A stretch of 64,000 nucleotides of DNA, taken from assembly GCF_000317635.1 (NCBI RefSeq), contig NC_019779.1, positions 2,976,001 to 3,040,000 of the forward strand. Reading direction: 5' to 3'. Of this stretch, positions 8,829 to 18,566 are shown one piece after another. The stretch's first letter is position 1. Each line of letters starts with the position of its first letter. Source of the stretch: Halothece sp. PCC 7418 (GTDB lineage Bacteria > Cyanobacteriota > Cyanobacteriia > Cyanobacteriales > Rubidibacteraceae). The translations under genes were made by a program, and so were the position numbers. The notes below the pieces were generated by a model, which was given only the letters and a program-made list of their open reading frames with translations, was not told the origin of the DNA and searched no databases.

Positions 8829-8965
8829 AGTCATTAGTCATTGGTCATTCGTCATTGGAATCTTAGACAATTGATAAGGATCAGAGAGAAGGCAGAAATG
8901 ATTTCTTTCCTCCTTTTTTTGGATACACCAACAACAGATGACAAGTGACCAATGACAAGTGACCA
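8829..8965. repeat. Short tandem repeats right of the FemAB-like gene (inverted relative to the left copy)
   Basis: Units TAGTCATTAGTCATTGGTCAT at about 8827-8860 are the reverse complement of the units at 7548-7581. A further cluster, ATGACAAGTGACCAATGACAAG, lies at 8937-8963. No gene lies in 8826-8972. Confidence 0.6.
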
Positions 8966-8972
8966 TAAAGGG

Positions 8973-9176
8973 TTATAACGTCGTATATCCCAGCATTCCT
9001 CGTAAGGTGAAGAAAACAAGGAAAAAGCCACTGACGAGAATGCCAATTAAAGCGGTTGCTGTGACAGGACGATTAAAAAGCGGTTTTAAGCGTTCAAAAA
9101 GGGCAAAGAAAATCCCTAAGCTAAAACTAATCAGATAACGGGGATAGCGAGAAACATTCTGGAAAAACTCTTGCAT
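8973..9176 (-). CDS. ycf33: Ycf33 / DUF751 family protein
   Basis: 67 residues, matching the small Ycf33 (DUF751) family of cyanobacteria and red-algal plastids. MQEFFQNVSRYPRYLISFSLGIFF begins a first hydrophobic span. A loop with LKPLFNRPVTA and a second span ending in LRGMLGYTTL follow. The function is unknown; a photosynthetic-membrane role is assumed from its distribution. Confidence 0.85.
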   Translation of the reverse strand: MQEFFQNVSRYPRYLISFSLGIFFALFERLKPLFNRPVTATALIGILVSGFFLVFFTLRGMLGYTTL

Positions 9177-9283
9177 GACTCAATCAACCAATGAATACTT
9201 TATCCCCTATTTTAATCAGAGCGCAATGAGTACAGACAGACAGCTAAAAGGAGGAACTAGTTTAGCCCTCCCACTCAGGTATC

Positions 9284-10282
9284 TTATTCTTCATTCTCTT
9301 GCTTAATCTTTGCTGCTTTCTTGTGCTTGTAATACCGATAGAGACCATAGGCACCTGCAATCACTATTCCGAAACTGGTTTCTGCTTCAAAGGGAACTCT
9401 TCTATATTCAGAATAGACAATTGTACTAATGCCACCACTAGAACTGAAGGATATATCGACACTATCCAAGAGTTTGTCTTCATTATTCTGATTTGTTAGT
9501 GCATTTGTGATATCTACTGTTGTAAGATCATTCTCGTCAGGAGCATCAAAGGATACTGTTTGGTTAGTTCCATCTCTGAAATTGAATACAAAATCTCCAC
9601 TAGCATCATCAACAAATGTAATGCTACCAATTCTTGCTCGAATGAAATCAGTTTGGGTTGTCTGAAAGTCTAAAGTGAGGGTTCCGCCAGCACCTACATC
9701 ATCAGGCTCTCCATCGCCAACATTTTCTTCGAGAATCAAGAGATTTCCTTGAAGTTCAGTAGTGTAATTAATATTGGGATCTGAATTATTTGGGTCTTCA
9801 GGGCTGCTGCCGGCATCGGGGTTGAAACCTGTGCCAGTGGCTAGATCATTATCTCCATTGCCATTACCATTTTCATTTTCACAGGAAACAGTTGCTGCTG
9901 GGGTATTGTTACTGGAACCGCCGTCAGGAGTACAGTTGGAGTTAAAAAGCCCAACTGTACCAAGACCACCACCGGGAGCAGTTGCTGTAATGGTCAAGCC
10001 AGCTTGTTGATAAATTAAACCAACATTATTGTTTGTCGTTGAAACAGTCTCATTGCCGATAGTACCATCAATATCAAGGCTTTGCCCAGAATCATCGAGA
10101 GTATTTGCATTGAGAGAATTTCCACTTAAGTCTGTCTCAAAATCTAAGATCACTGTTCCATCTGTTTCTTCTGGAAAGAGAGTATCTTGTTTGGGTAGCC
10201 CTTGGGTAGGTAAAACATTGAACCCAAACACAACCAGCGTTGCGCTTGCGATGGGTGCAATAAGCTGTTGGAGATTTTTCAT
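9284..10282 (-). CDS. Secreted protein with PFE-CTERM sorting anchor
   Basis: About 332 residues. The start at 10282 gives MKNLQQLIAPIASATLVVFGFN, a plausible signal peptide; an in-frame ATG at 10309 and a TTG at 10330 are alternatives without a ribosome site. The mature part is acidic and rich in Asn, Asp, Gly and Thr, with beta-strand character (DFETDLSGN, NFRDGTNQTVSFD). The C-terminus has the tripartite anchor VPFE-A, a hydrophobic span and YRYYKHKKAAK, which is the PFE-CTERM pattern recognised by a cyanobacterial exosortase. It is expected at the outer surface or in the extracellular matrix. The molecular role is unknown. Confidence 0.75.
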   Translation of the reverse strand: MKNLQQLIAPIASATLVVFGFNVLPTQGLPKQDTLFPEETDGTVILDFETDLSGNSLNANTLDDSGQSLDIDGTIGNETVSTTNNNVGLIYQQAGLTITATAPGGGLGTVGLFNSNCTPDGGSSNNTPAATVSCENENGNGNGDNDLATGTGFNPDAGSSPEDPNNSDPNINYTTELQGNLLILEENVGDGEPDDVGAGGTLTLDFQTTQTDFIRARIGSITFVDDASGDFVFNFRDGTNQTVSFDAPDENDLTTVDITNALTNQNNEDKLLDSVDISFSSSGGISTIVYSEYRRVPFEAETSFGIVIAGAYGLYRYYKHKKAAKIKQENEE

Positions 10283-10330
10283 AAGAGATAAGGATAGATC
10301 TGACTTCATATTGAGCAAACGCAGGTGCAA

Positions 10331-10804
10331 TCACCTTGCAATCTCAGAAAGAATTTTATTTGTATAAATTAGAAACAGAAGAGTCAAATTGAGGATAGCC
10401 ACTGCTCCTCTGCTGGATTAATAATAAAGGTTTCTCTTGATGTTTTCTATTTGGAGTTACTATAGCTTACGCTGTTGTCTTTAAAAGAGCCTAACTTTTT
10501 CAGAAAAATCAGGAATGCCACTATTTCTACTGAAAAGGGACAGACTCATCATATCTCATTTGTTCCAAAAATGCACGTATTTTATGAGATAAAAATCAGG
10601 CAATTATGCTTTAAATCTTAAACATGAGTGATTGCTTGTCAATAAGAGAGGGTATTTGAATGCTTATCACTTCATGATAGGGAAACCCTACTTGCTAGGG
10701 CTGGTTTTCAACCCGAGATTTTCCGTAGAACTCACTAAGATCGATAAGTAAGTGAGCTATAAGCAGAAAGATTAATCAAACCTTTAATTTGGGAGGTAGA
10801 AGCG
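10331..10804. other. Gene-free region before clpB
   Basis: 474 bases between the divergent PFE-CTERM gene and clpB. It contains a small hairpin CCCTA-cttgc-TAGGG (10686-10700) and must hold both promoters. I see no CIRCE inverted repeat (TTAGCACTC-N9-GAGTGCTAA) and no RNA gene. The ribosome site GGGAGG is at 10791-10796. Confidence 0.5.
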
Positions 10805-13426
10805 ATGCAACCAACAAACCCCAATCAATTTACCGAAAAAACCTGGGAAGCCATTGTTAGGCTGCCAGATTTAGCCAAACAAAACCAACAGCAACAGATT
10901 GAAAGTGAACATTTAATGAAATCGCTGTTGGAACAAGATGGCTTAGCGAGTAGTGTCTTTAGTAAGGCGGATGTTAGTGTCCAACGATTGCGCGATCGCG
11001 CAGATGAATTTATCAATAAACAACCGAAAATTTCTAACACAGGCGGATCAATTTATCTCGGACGCAGTTTAGATTCTCTCTTTGATCGCGCGGAAAATTA
11101 TCGCAAAAAGTTTGAAGATGAGTATATCTCCATTGAACATCTGCTGCTTGCATTTGCCCAAGATGATCGCTTTGGAAAAGCCCTCTATAAAGAATTTGGA
11201 CTGACTGAGGAGAAACTAAAAGCTGTGATTCAAGATATTCGCGGATCGCAAAAAGTCACGGATCAAAACCCAGAAGGAAAATATGAAGCCCTGGAAAAAT
11301 ATGGGCGCGATTTAACCCAATGGGCGCGGGAAGGGAAATTGGATCCGGTCATTGGGCGGGATGACGAGATCCGACGAACCGTACAGATTTTATCACGACG
11401 GACGAAAAATAATCCCGTTCTCATTGGGGAACCCGGTGTCGGAAAAACTGCCATTGTGGAAGGGTTGGCGCAACGGATTGTCAGTCGGGATGTGCCAGAA
11501 TCCTTGCGCGATCGGAAACTCATTGCCCTGGATATGGGCGCGTTAGTCGCTGGGGCAAAATATCGCGGTGAGTTTGAAGAACGCCTAAAAGCGGTGTTAA
11601 AAGAGGTCACCGACGCGGAAGGACAAATCATCATGTTTATTGATGAGATTCACACCGTTGTTGGTGCTGGTGCAACTCAAGGCGCGATGGATGCGGGAAA
11701 CCTACTCAAGCCCATGTTAGCTCGGGGTGAACTGCGCTGTATTGGCGCGACCACGTTAGATGAATACCGTCAACACATCGAGAAAGATGCAGCGTTAGAA
11801 CGTCGTTTCCAAGCGGTTTATGTGGATGAACCGAATGTGACTGATACCATTTCCATTCTGCGGGGTTTGAAAGAACGCTATGAAGTCCACCACGGGGTTA
11901 AAATCTCGGATCGCTGTCTGGTGGCTGCTGCGATGTTGTCGGATCGCTATATCAGCGATCGGTTTTTACCCGATAAAGCCATTGATTTGGTGGATGAATC
12001 CGCAGCGAAGTTAAAAATGGAAATTACCTCGAAACCCGAGGAATTAGACGAAATCGACCGTAAAATCCTGCAATTGGAAATGGAACGGTTATCGCTGCAA
12101 AAAGAAGACGATACCGCCTCTCAAGAACGTTTAGAAACTCTAGAAAAAGAACTGGCGGATCTCAAAGAAGAACAAGATGAACTGAACGCCCAATGGCAAG
12201 CGGAAAAAGAAGTTATTGATCAGATTCGTAGCATCAAAGAAACGATTGATCAGGTTAATCTCGAAATCCAACAAGCGGAACGAGATTATGACCTCAATCG
12301 CGCTGCGGAACTGCGGTATGGTCGCTTAACGGAACTGCAACGGCAACGTCAAGAAGCAGAAAGCAAACTGGAAGAAATGCAAAGCAGCGGACACACTCTA
12401 TTGCGGGAAGAAGTTGCAGAAGCAGACGTTGCGGAAATTATTTCTAAGTGGACGGGGATTCCCATCAGTAAATTGATGTCATCGGAGAAAGAAAAACTCT
12501 TACACCTCGAAGATGAACTCCACGATCGCGTTGTGGGACAAGAAGAAGCGGTGCGGGCTGTTTCCGAAGCCATCCAACGATCGCGCGCTGGTTTATCTGA
12601 TCCCAATCGTCCCACTGCTAGCTTCATTTTCCTCGGTCCCACTGGCGTAGGTAAAACCGAGTTAGCGAAAGCCCTCGCCTCTAACTTGTTTGATACGGAA
12701 ACCGCCTTAGTCCGTGTGGATATGTCGGAATACATGGAAAAACACGCTGTTTCTCGCCTCATAGGTGCGCCTCCAGGTTACGTGGGTTATGAAGAAGGAG
12801 GACAACTCACTGAACCCATCCGCCGTCGTCCTTATTCTGTGATTCTCTTTGATGAAATTGAGAAAGCGCACCCCGATGTGTTTAACATCATGTTGCAAAT
12901 CTTAGATGATGGTCGCCTGACCGATTCTCAAGGGCGTGTGGTGGACTTCAAAAACACCATTATCATCATGACCAGTAACATCGGTTCCGATCTCATTCTC
13001 GATGTTGCTGGCGATGATTCTCGCTATGACGAAATGTATAATCGCGTCATGGGCGCAATGCGAGAAAACTTCCGTCCAGAGTTTCTCAACCGCATTGATG
13101 AGATTATTATCTTCCATGCCTTACAGCGCGATCAATTACGGAATATCGTCAAACTGCAAACGCAATATCTCGAAGATCGTCTCAGCGAACAAAAACTCTC
13201 GCTAAAACTCTCCCAAGAAGCCTTAGATTTCCTTGCCGATATTGGCTACGATCCCGTTTATGGCGCACGTCCCTTAAAACGGGCTGTACAGCGTTATGTG
13301 GAAACGCCGATCGCGAAATCTTTACTCAAAGGCGAATTTAGCGAAGGAGATACTCTTTTTGCTGATGTTGCTGATGAACGCTTGACCTTTAAGCGTTTAC
13401 CGGCGGAAATGTTGACCAATAGTTAA
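10805..13426 (+). CDS. clpB: ATP-dependent chaperone ClpB
   Basis: 873 residues, the full ClpB length. An N-terminal double Clp-N domain (about 1-145) is followed by the first AAA+ domain with Walker A GEPGVGKT at 208-215, a coiled-coil middle domain (about 410-525) that separates ClpB from ClpA/ClpC, and the second AAA+ domain with GPTGVGKT near 610. The hexamer works with DnaK to pull proteins out of aggregates after heat stress. GGGAGG lies nine bases before the ATG. No ClpP-binding loop is expected. Cyanobacteria often carry two clpB genes; this resembles the stress-induced type, but the subtype is not proven. Confidence 0.97.
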   Translation: MQPTNPNQFTEKTWEAIVRLPDLAKQNQQQQIESEHLMKSLLEQDGLASSVFSKADVSVQRLRDRADEFINKQPKISNTGGSIYLGRSLDSLFDRAENYRKKFEDEYISIEHLLLAFAQDDRFGKALYKEFGLTEEKLKAVIQDIRGSQKVTDQNPEGKYEALEKYGRDLTQWAREGKLDPVIGRDDEIRRTVQILSRRTKNNPVLIGEPGVGKTAIVEGLAQRIVSRDVPESLRDRKLIALDMGALVAGAKYRGEFEERLKAVLKEVTDAEGQIIMFIDEIHTVVGAGATQGAMDAGNLLKPMLARGELRCIGATTLDEYRQHIEKDAALERRFQAVYVDEPNVTDTISILRGLKERYEVHHGVKISDRCLVAAAMLSDRYISDRFLPDKAIDLVDESAAKLKMEITSKPEELDEIDRKILQLEMERLSLQKEDDTASQERLETLEKELADLKEEQDELNAQWQAEKEVIDQIRSIKETIDQVNLEIQQAERDYDLNRAAELRYGRLTELQRQRQEAESKLEEMQSSGHTLLREEVAEADVAEIISKWTGIPISKLMSSEKEKLLHLEDELHDRVVGQEEAVRAVSEAIQRSRAGLSDPNRPTASFIFLGPTGVGKTELAKALASNLFDTETALVRVDMSEYMEKHAVSRLIGAPPGYVGYEEGGQLTEPIRRRPYSVILFDEIEKAHPDVFNIMLQILDDGRLTDSQGRVVDFKNTIIIMTSNIGSDLILDVAGDDSRYDEMYNRVMGAMRENFRPEFLNRIDEIIIFHALQRDQLRNIVKLQTQYLEDRLSEQKLSLKLSQEALDFLADIGYDPVYGARPLKRAVQRYVETPIAKSLLKGEFSEGDTLFADVADERLTFKRLPAEMLTNS

Positions 13427-13442
13427 CTCCACCCAAACACAT

Positions 13443-13472
13443 AGTAGGGGAAAACCAGAGTTCGCCCCTACT
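13443..13472. terminator. Hairpin between convergent clpB and SLH genes
   Basis: AGTAGGGG (13443-13450) pairs perfectly with CCCCTACT (13465-13472) around a 14-base loop. No T-run follows directly, so it may be a factor-independent transcription barrier or a dispersed repeat rather than a classic terminator. Confidence 0.5.
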
Positions 13473-13497
13473 CTAATAATTTTGCGATTGGAAGGGA

Positions 13498-14667
13498 TTA
13501 ATTCTGGCTTAAAGTCTCTGTTCCTTTCACACAATCCAACATTCTCACTGTTGCAGCAGCAGCATAGTTCCGCTTCGCAGCTTGATCTGGGGCAAAATTC
13601 GTTCCCACTTCATTCAACGGAGAGGCAACCCCACAATAAGCAGACATTTCACTTACTAAATTAGCAGCCCAATGGTTACTGGTATCACCGAAATTAAGAG
13701 CAGTTTGTGTATTAGGTAGTTCTCCCATTTGGCCCAATTGATTACGAGCATATTGAGCCACTTTTCGTTCCACAGCAATTAATTCCGCACGAGTTACGGG
13801 CTGTGTCGGACGGAAACTACCATCAGGATATCCACTGACAATATCATTTTCTTTGGCCCATTGAATTTTTCCTGCACTCCAACGTCCTGCAGCCACATCA
13901 GGATAGGGAGAAGTGCTTGCTTGGTCGGAAACCATGATCTCCAGTTCTGGAATTGCTTTTAAGGCCTCAATGGCAATGGAAACAAGCTGTTCTCGGGTCA
14001 ATTCTGCTTCTGGGCGGAAAGTATTATCTTCTTTAAATCCAGAGACAAAACCCAGATTAACTGCAGTGGCAATTTCTTCGCGATAGATATCATTACGAAT
14101 ATCAGCAAAAGGCAAATCAAGAGGTTGTTCACCCGTAGTTTTTGCTAAATAAATATGACCGAGGGTTCGATCTTCATAAGTCCGTTTGGCAAAATTCCAC
14201 TGCGGTTCTAATTGAATTTTCAAATACCCATCAGCGAGACCATTGGTTCGTCCCACAATAATTTCTTCTCCCTGATTATTACGGGGCGTTCCCACTAAGA
14301 GTAGTTCATTATCCCGTTCCACAAGCCGTAAAAGATAATTTAAGCCGTAGTCTTGTCCGTCAACACGGATCGAGTAGCCATTGCTGTCTGTCGCCCGACC
14401 GCAAATGCCAGTAAAATCAAAATTACTTAATAGGGGATCAATGACCACGGGATTAGAACCACTTTCGCTCCAACACGCCCGTTGATCGGATTTCTGTTCG
14501 ATAATGAGGAGATTATAATTATCATCTCCAAAGGGAGCAGCCACTGCGACGTAATCGTTTTGAGGTACTTCTCTCGCGCCAAAGTTCTGAGCTTGACTGG
14601 GTTGAAATGTTAGCAGTGTAATGAGAGCCGTTGCTGTGGTTAAAGCTGTAAATTGTTTGAAACGCAT
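13498..14667 (-). CDS. DUF3747 / S-layer homology (SLH) domain envelope protein
   Basis: 389 residues with a clear signal peptide (MRFKQFTALTTATALITLLTFQPSQAQ). Residues about 30-180 match the cyanobacterial DUF3747 domain (REVPQNDYVAVAAPFG, CWSESGSNPVVIDPLLSNFDFTGICGRATDSNGYSIR). SLH repeats follow: FADIRNDIYREEIATAVNLGFVSGF then TFRPEAELTREQ, and YPDVAAGRWSAGKIQWAKENDIVSGYPDGSFRPTQPVTRAE. SLH domains anchor proteins to pyruvylated cell-wall polymer. It is upstream of, and convergent with, clpB, and is followed on the same strand by the Wza-like gene's downstream end. Confidence 0.9.
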   Translation of the reverse strand: MRFKQFTALTTATALITLLTFQPSQAQNFGAREVPQNDYVAVAAPFGDDNYNLLIIEQKSDQRACWSESGSNPVVIDPLLSNFDFTGICGRATDSNGYSIRVDGQDYGLNYLLRLVERDNELLLVGTPRNNQGEEIIVGRTNGLADGYLKIQLEPQWNFAKRTYEDRTLGHIYLAKTTGEQPLDLPFADIRNDIYREEIATAVNLGFVSGFKEDNTFRPEAELTREQLVSIAIEALKAIPELEIMVSDQASTSPYPDVAAGRWSAGKIQWAKENDIVSGYPDGSFRPTQPVTRAELIAVERKVAQYARNQLGQMGELPNTQTALNFGDTSNHWAANLVSEMSAYCGVASPLNEVGTNFAPDQAAKRNYAAAATVRMLDCVKGTETLSQN

Positions 14668-14807
14668 AGGTGCAAATGTTTAAGATAGCGTGATGAAATT
14701 GCGTGCTGTGAAGTTGATGTGTCCCGCAATTCTCTGATGAGTTTGGGATCGTGCTGATTGTACCTTGTTTTCTTGATCACTGGTTTGAAAACCCCTGATA
14801 ACTGTCA

Positions 14808-16295
14808 TTAATTATTGCCAAAGAAGATATCAAAGAAACGAATCCCCTGGAAGATGGTCGATACGGGCTGTAGGATCGTCCCCACCGTATCGCCAACCGC
14901 AGCTAGGGTGGAACGTTCCACCACAATCACATCATTATTACGCAGCGTCGGATTACTTTCAGCATCAATGCCCGCATTGAGATCAACTTCATATTCCCGA
15001 CGAGTAACCGTCCCATTGGGGTTCAAGCGTACTAGTTCGATTTCTCCTTTATCCGCTCGGTCATTAAAGCCTCCTGCTGCCAAAATCGCTTGATTGAGAG
15101 GCGTATTCGCAGGAAGTTCTAAAGTTCCCGAACGTTTGGTTTCACCGAGAACATTGACGCGAATAGTTTGGGGAGAAAAACTAGCGGATGCGAGGGCTTC
15201 GGCTTCAGTCGGATTAACTTTTGTTGCTTTGGGAACAACAACGGTATCTCCTGGTTGCAGGAGAACATCTTCACTGACCTTTCCCTCTTGCAATAATTCC
15301 CATAAGTTCGCCGAAAGAATTTTGTCGCCTCCATTGCGAGTGCTGCGCTCCACTCTAATATTGCGAATATCCGAGAGATTGGTAATTCCTCCTGCTGCTT
15401 GGATGGCTTGAGTTACAGTTGGTGGTGATCCTGAGTCGCCCCCTGAAACTTGATGAGAGCCAGGACGGGAGACTTCTCCCACAACAGCAACCTCCACTGC
15501 TTGAGAGACTGGCGCGATCGCGCTTTGAGAAAGCAACCGCGTTTCTCGGGGATTGTTGTTGCTCACTGTTGGAATGACAATCCGATCTCCATCTCGCAGC
15601 GTCACGTCTTGGATAATTTGTCCATCTTCTACCAGTTTCCAGAGGTTCACATTGAGCACATAGGGCTCTCCACGATAAACCCGATGCAGTTTCACTTGTC
15701 GAACATTTGCCGATCGCGTAATCCCTCCCGCTTGTTTAATCGCTTCTGTGATGGGAGGAAACTGTTGTCCTCCACCACTACTCAAATCATAAGAGCCAGG
15801 ACGATTGACTTCTCCCGCGATCGCCACCCGTACTGGTCGCGGTTGCGCCAAGCTAAGAGAAACAATGGGACGCTGTAAAATGGGCGTATAGCGCTGGGTA
15901 ATCAACTCATTAGCTTGTGGAATGGTTAACCCCTGAACATCAACACTGCCAACAATGGGTAAGTTAATTCTTCCGTCAACCGAAATACGATACTGCCCAC
16001 TATATTCAGGAATATTAAAAATATTAATGCTAATGCTGTCTCCTGGCCCTAGGGTGTAAGGGGTTTCTTGATAGCGAAAAGGTGCGTCTGAGGTCTCAGC
16101 AGGAATAGGTTCCGACTCAGGAGAAGGTTGTTGTAATTGTAAAGGAATTTGTGCTTGGGCTGGTATTGCTGATCCGACATACCCACTAATCAGTGTGGTC
16201 AAAGCAACCATTAACCAGCGAGAAGAGACTTGAGGCAAGTCAGGGAGTCGAGTGTCCTGTTTCTGTAGAGCCTGATCATTTTGAGTAATAACCAT
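14808..16295 (-). CDS. Polysaccharide biosynthesis/export protein (Wza-like, SLBB domains)
   Basis: 495 residues. After a membrane-leader-like segment (RWLMVALTTLISGYVGSAIPAQAQ) comes the Poly_export domain (YTLGPGDSISINIFNIPEYSGQYRISVDGRINLPIVGSVDVQGLT). Three SLBB-type repeats follow, each with a GEVNRPGSYDL or GEVSRPGSHQV opening and a closing LRDGDRIVIP or LQPGDTVVVP. Such proteins form the outer-membrane exit channel for extracellular polysaccharide. It is the only export-stage component in the window and lies 4 kb before the large glycosyltransferase locus. Confidence 0.9.
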   Translation of the reverse strand: MVITQNDQALQKQDTRLPDLPQVSSRWLMVALTTLISGYVGSAIPAQAQIPLQLQQPSPESEPIPAETSDAPFRYQETPYTLGPGDSISINIFNIPEYSGQYRISVDGRINLPIVGSVDVQGLTIPQANELITQRYTPILQRPIVSLSLAQPRPVRVAIAGEVNRPGSYDLSSGGGQQFPPITEAIKQAGGITRSANVRQVKLHRVYRGEPYVLNVNLWKLVEDGQIIQDVTLRDGDRIVIPTVSNNNPRETRLLSQSAIAPVSQAVEVAVVGEVSRPGSHQVSGGDSGSPPTVTQAIQAAGGITNLSDIRNIRVERSTRNGGDKILSANLWELLQEGKVSEDVLLQPGDTVVVPKATKVNPTEAEALASASFSPQTIRVNVLGETKRSGTLELPANTPLNQAILAAGGFNDRADKGEIELVRLNPNGTVTRREYEVDLNAGIDAESNPTLRNNDVIVVERSTLAAVGDTVGTILQPVSTIFQGIRFFDIFFGNN

Positions 16296-16334
16296 AAAAT
16301 TTTTTCCGATCCGTTGTCAGTGATGGACTTGGGG

Positions 16335-16454
16335 TTAATTTAACTCGTTCGTCTCTGATTCTTCTTCAGAAGCATCACTATTTTTATTGCTTCCGATGAG
16401 AGAGCGTTGATAAAACGCAGAGTTAGGATAATAATAGTTTTGATAATATTCCAT
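16335..16454 (-). CDS. Small 39-residue ORF upstream of the export gene
   Basis: ATG at 16454 and TAA at 16335-16337 give a Tyr/Asn-rich N-terminus (MEYYQNYYYPNSAFYQ) and an acidic tail (ASEEESETNEL). It is on the same strand as the Wza-like gene and ends 39 bases before it. Its ATG and the ATG of the truncated ABC gene share the palindrome CCATTAATGG (16452-16461 region), so the two frames diverge from one point. It may be the N-terminal remnant of a longer exopolysaccharide gene. I do not recognise a family. Confidence 0.3.
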   Translation of the reverse strand: MEYYQNYYYPNSAFYQRSLIGSNKNSDASEEESETNELN

Positions 16455-16456
16455 TA

Positions 16457-17506
16457 ATGGAAAAGCAGGAACGTTTAATAAAGCTAACACAACCCATTAA
16501 TCAGAGCTTGACGATTTCCACAGTGGGACTTTTACTGATTCTCGGCTTTTTAATCTTAAGAAACGAAGAAGCCTTACTTATTCCTGCTCTATTCACCTTT
16601 ATTGCAGCCCTAAACCGTTTATCTGGTCAACTGGGAGGATTTGCACAAGTTTTTAGTGGTTTTGCAAACAATTCTGGTAAAATGAGCCGTCTCAATGAGA
16701 TTCTTGCCAATGAAGATAAGGAATGGACACGACTTGGAGGTAAGCCTTTTCAAGCTTTAGCTGAAAAGATTGAGTTTGACAATGTCAGCTTATGTTATTT
16801 CTCGGATCAAGCTCCAGCTTTACAGCATCTGAACTTTGTTATGCCTAGAGGATCAGTAACCGCTCTAGTCGGGAGCTCAGGTGCAGGTAAATCTTCAATT
16901 GCTGATTTGTTAACTGGCTTATACGAACCCACAGAAGGGCAAATTAAAATTGATGGAACCTCTTTACAGGTTTACAGTTTGGAAAGTTGGCGCAAAAAGT
17001 TAGGAGTGGTCAGTCAAGATACATTTGTTTTTAATGATTCAATTATAGAAAATATTCGTTATGGAAAACCTGAAGCCAGCGAAACAGAAGTGATCTCAGC
17101 AGCAAAAGATGCTCAAGCTCATGACTTCATCTTAGCCTTACCCCAGGGGTATGAAACTGTGGTCGGTGAACGGGGTTATCGCCTTTCTGGGGGACAGCGC
17201 CAACGGCTGGCGTTAGCACGAGCGATTTTGAAGCAACCAGAAGTTTTGATTTTAGATGAAGCAACCAGTGCTTTAGATAGTCAATCGGAACGTCTGGTAC
17301 AACAAGCTCTAGCAATGTTTCAGCGCGATCGGACGGTATTAGTGGTAGCACACCGATTATCAACCATCACCGAAGCCGATCAGATCTTAGTTTTAGAGCA
17401 GGGAGAAATTATTGAACGGGGAACCCATCAAGAGTTATTAAATCAAGGAGAACAGTATAATCATTATTGGCAGTTGCAGGGGCAAGGAGAGGTTACAGTT
17501 AATTAA
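16457..17506 (+). pseudogene. ABC exporter half-transporter, 5'-truncated (MsbA/HepA-like)
   Basis: 349 residues instead of about 600. Only the last two membrane helices of the transmembrane domain remain (TISTVGLLLILGFLILR, LLIPALFTFIAALNRLSG). The ATPase domain is complete: Walker A GSSGAGKSS near 140, Q-loop VVSQDTFVFN, signature LSGGQRQRLALARA near 244, Walker B VLILDEATSALDS and H-loop AHRLST. Upstream, the frame hits a stop within 35 bases and shows no further homology. About 260 residues are lost, so it is unlikely to transport. It was probably a lipid or polysaccharide exporter of this region. Confidence 0.8.
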
Positions 17507-17655
17507 ACCTGTTGCACAGCGCGATCGTGCTCGAATAATGAAAAGGTAAATCTGTCTGATGGCTTGTTGGGTCTTTGCTGACATGAACCTTGATGCTGAA
17601 GGCGAGGTCTTCTCGCTCACGTTATGATAAAGAGAGCCTGACAGGAGATTGGGTT

Positions 17656-18345
17656 ATGATATCTTTTCCTATAACTTCTCAAAAACTTCCAATTCTAGAA
17701 AACGGCGATCGCGTGACCCGTGACGAATTTGAACGTCGGTATCATCAAATGCGGAATGTGAAAAAAGCCGAATTAGTTGAAGGAATGGTTTATATGCCCT
17801 CTCCTGTTAGAGTGACCCGACATGGCAGACCTCACAGTTGGATGATTGGTTGGCTCATCCAATATGAGATTGCTACGCCTAATTTAATGGTTTGTGATAA
17901 CACAACAGTCAGATTAGACTTTGATAATGAACCGCAACCCGATGCCCTGCTACGTCTGGAGGAATCAGTGGTGGGAAACTCTCGGATTAGTGAAGATGAT
18001 TATATTGAAGGCGCACCAGAATTAATTGTAGAAATTGCGAGCAGTAGCGCGTCGTATGATTTATACGATAAGTTACAGGTTTACCGTCGCAATGGGGTAC
18101 GGGAATATTTAGTTTGGTTGATAGAAGACAAAGAATTTCGGTGGAATATTTGGACAGAAGGAACCTATCAGGAACAACAAGCGGATGAGTCGGGCATTTT
18201 GAAAAGTCCCTTTTTTCCAGGGTTGTGGCTGGATGTGTCGGCACTGTTGGCAGGAGAGATGCAACAGGTGCTATCCGTGCTCAACTCAGGAATCAGTTCC
18301 TCAGAACATAAAGCCTTTGTTGATCAGTTGCGTCAAACTGATTAA
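17656..18345 (+). CDS. Uma2 family endonuclease-like protein
   Basis: 229 residues from ATG 17656, chosen because AGGAGA lies eight bases upstream. Core motifs are present: AELVEGMVYMPSPV, QPDALLRL (metal Asp), EGAPELIVEIASSSASYDLYDKLQVYRRNGVREYLVW and KSPFFPGLWLD. It begins a decayed array in which pieces of this gene and of a DUF29 gene alternate up to 19.9 kb. The family role is unproven. Confidence 0.88.
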   Translation: MISFPITSQKLPILENGDRVTRDEFERRYHQMRNVKKAELVEGMVYMPSPVRVTRHGRPHSWMIGWLIQYEIATPNLMVCDNTTVRLDFDNEPQPDALLRLEESVVGNSRISEDDYIEGAPELIVEIASSSASYDLYDKLQVYRRNGVREYLVWLIEDKEFRWNIWTEGTYQEQQADESGILKSPFFPGLWLDVSALLAGEMQQVLSVLNSGISSSEHKAFVDQLRQTD

Positions 18346-18350
18346 TTACG

Positions 18351-18545
18351 AACTTTCGTCAACTGATTCGAGACGAATTGGAAGATAGTCCCAGTTTAAA
18401 ACCTGATCTGGACGAAATTTATCCTCAATGTTACGCCGAAGCCCGACAACTTGCCTCTCAACGCTCTCAGCTTCCCCTAAATACCTGCGCTGAAAGCGCG
18501 ATCGCGCCCTTAGAAAAAGTTTTAGATGAACACTGGTTACCGTAA
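18351..18545 (+). pseudogene. 3' fragment of a DUF29 gene
   Basis: The frame NFRQLIRDELEDSPSLK... ends in SAIAPLEKVLDEHWLP and a stop, matching the C-terminal 60 or so residues of the two intact DUF29 proteins downstream. It starts five bases after the Uma2 stop, with no start codon or N-terminal part. Confidence 0.8.
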
Positions 18546-18566
18546 CTAAAGTAAAGGTCAATAACA

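Noticed and set aside
10029-10367. Plus-strand open frames opposite the PFE-CTERM gene
   Set aside because: Antisense to a gene with a signal peptide and a sorting anchor; composition is that of an antisense shadow.
10680-10740. Possible CRISPR repeat or riboswitch before clpB
   Set aside because: Only a single short hairpin, no repeated units and no recognisable aptamer.
16457-17506. ABC protein as a complete transporter
   Set aside because: It lacks the first four membrane helices and the frame has a stop shortly upstream.
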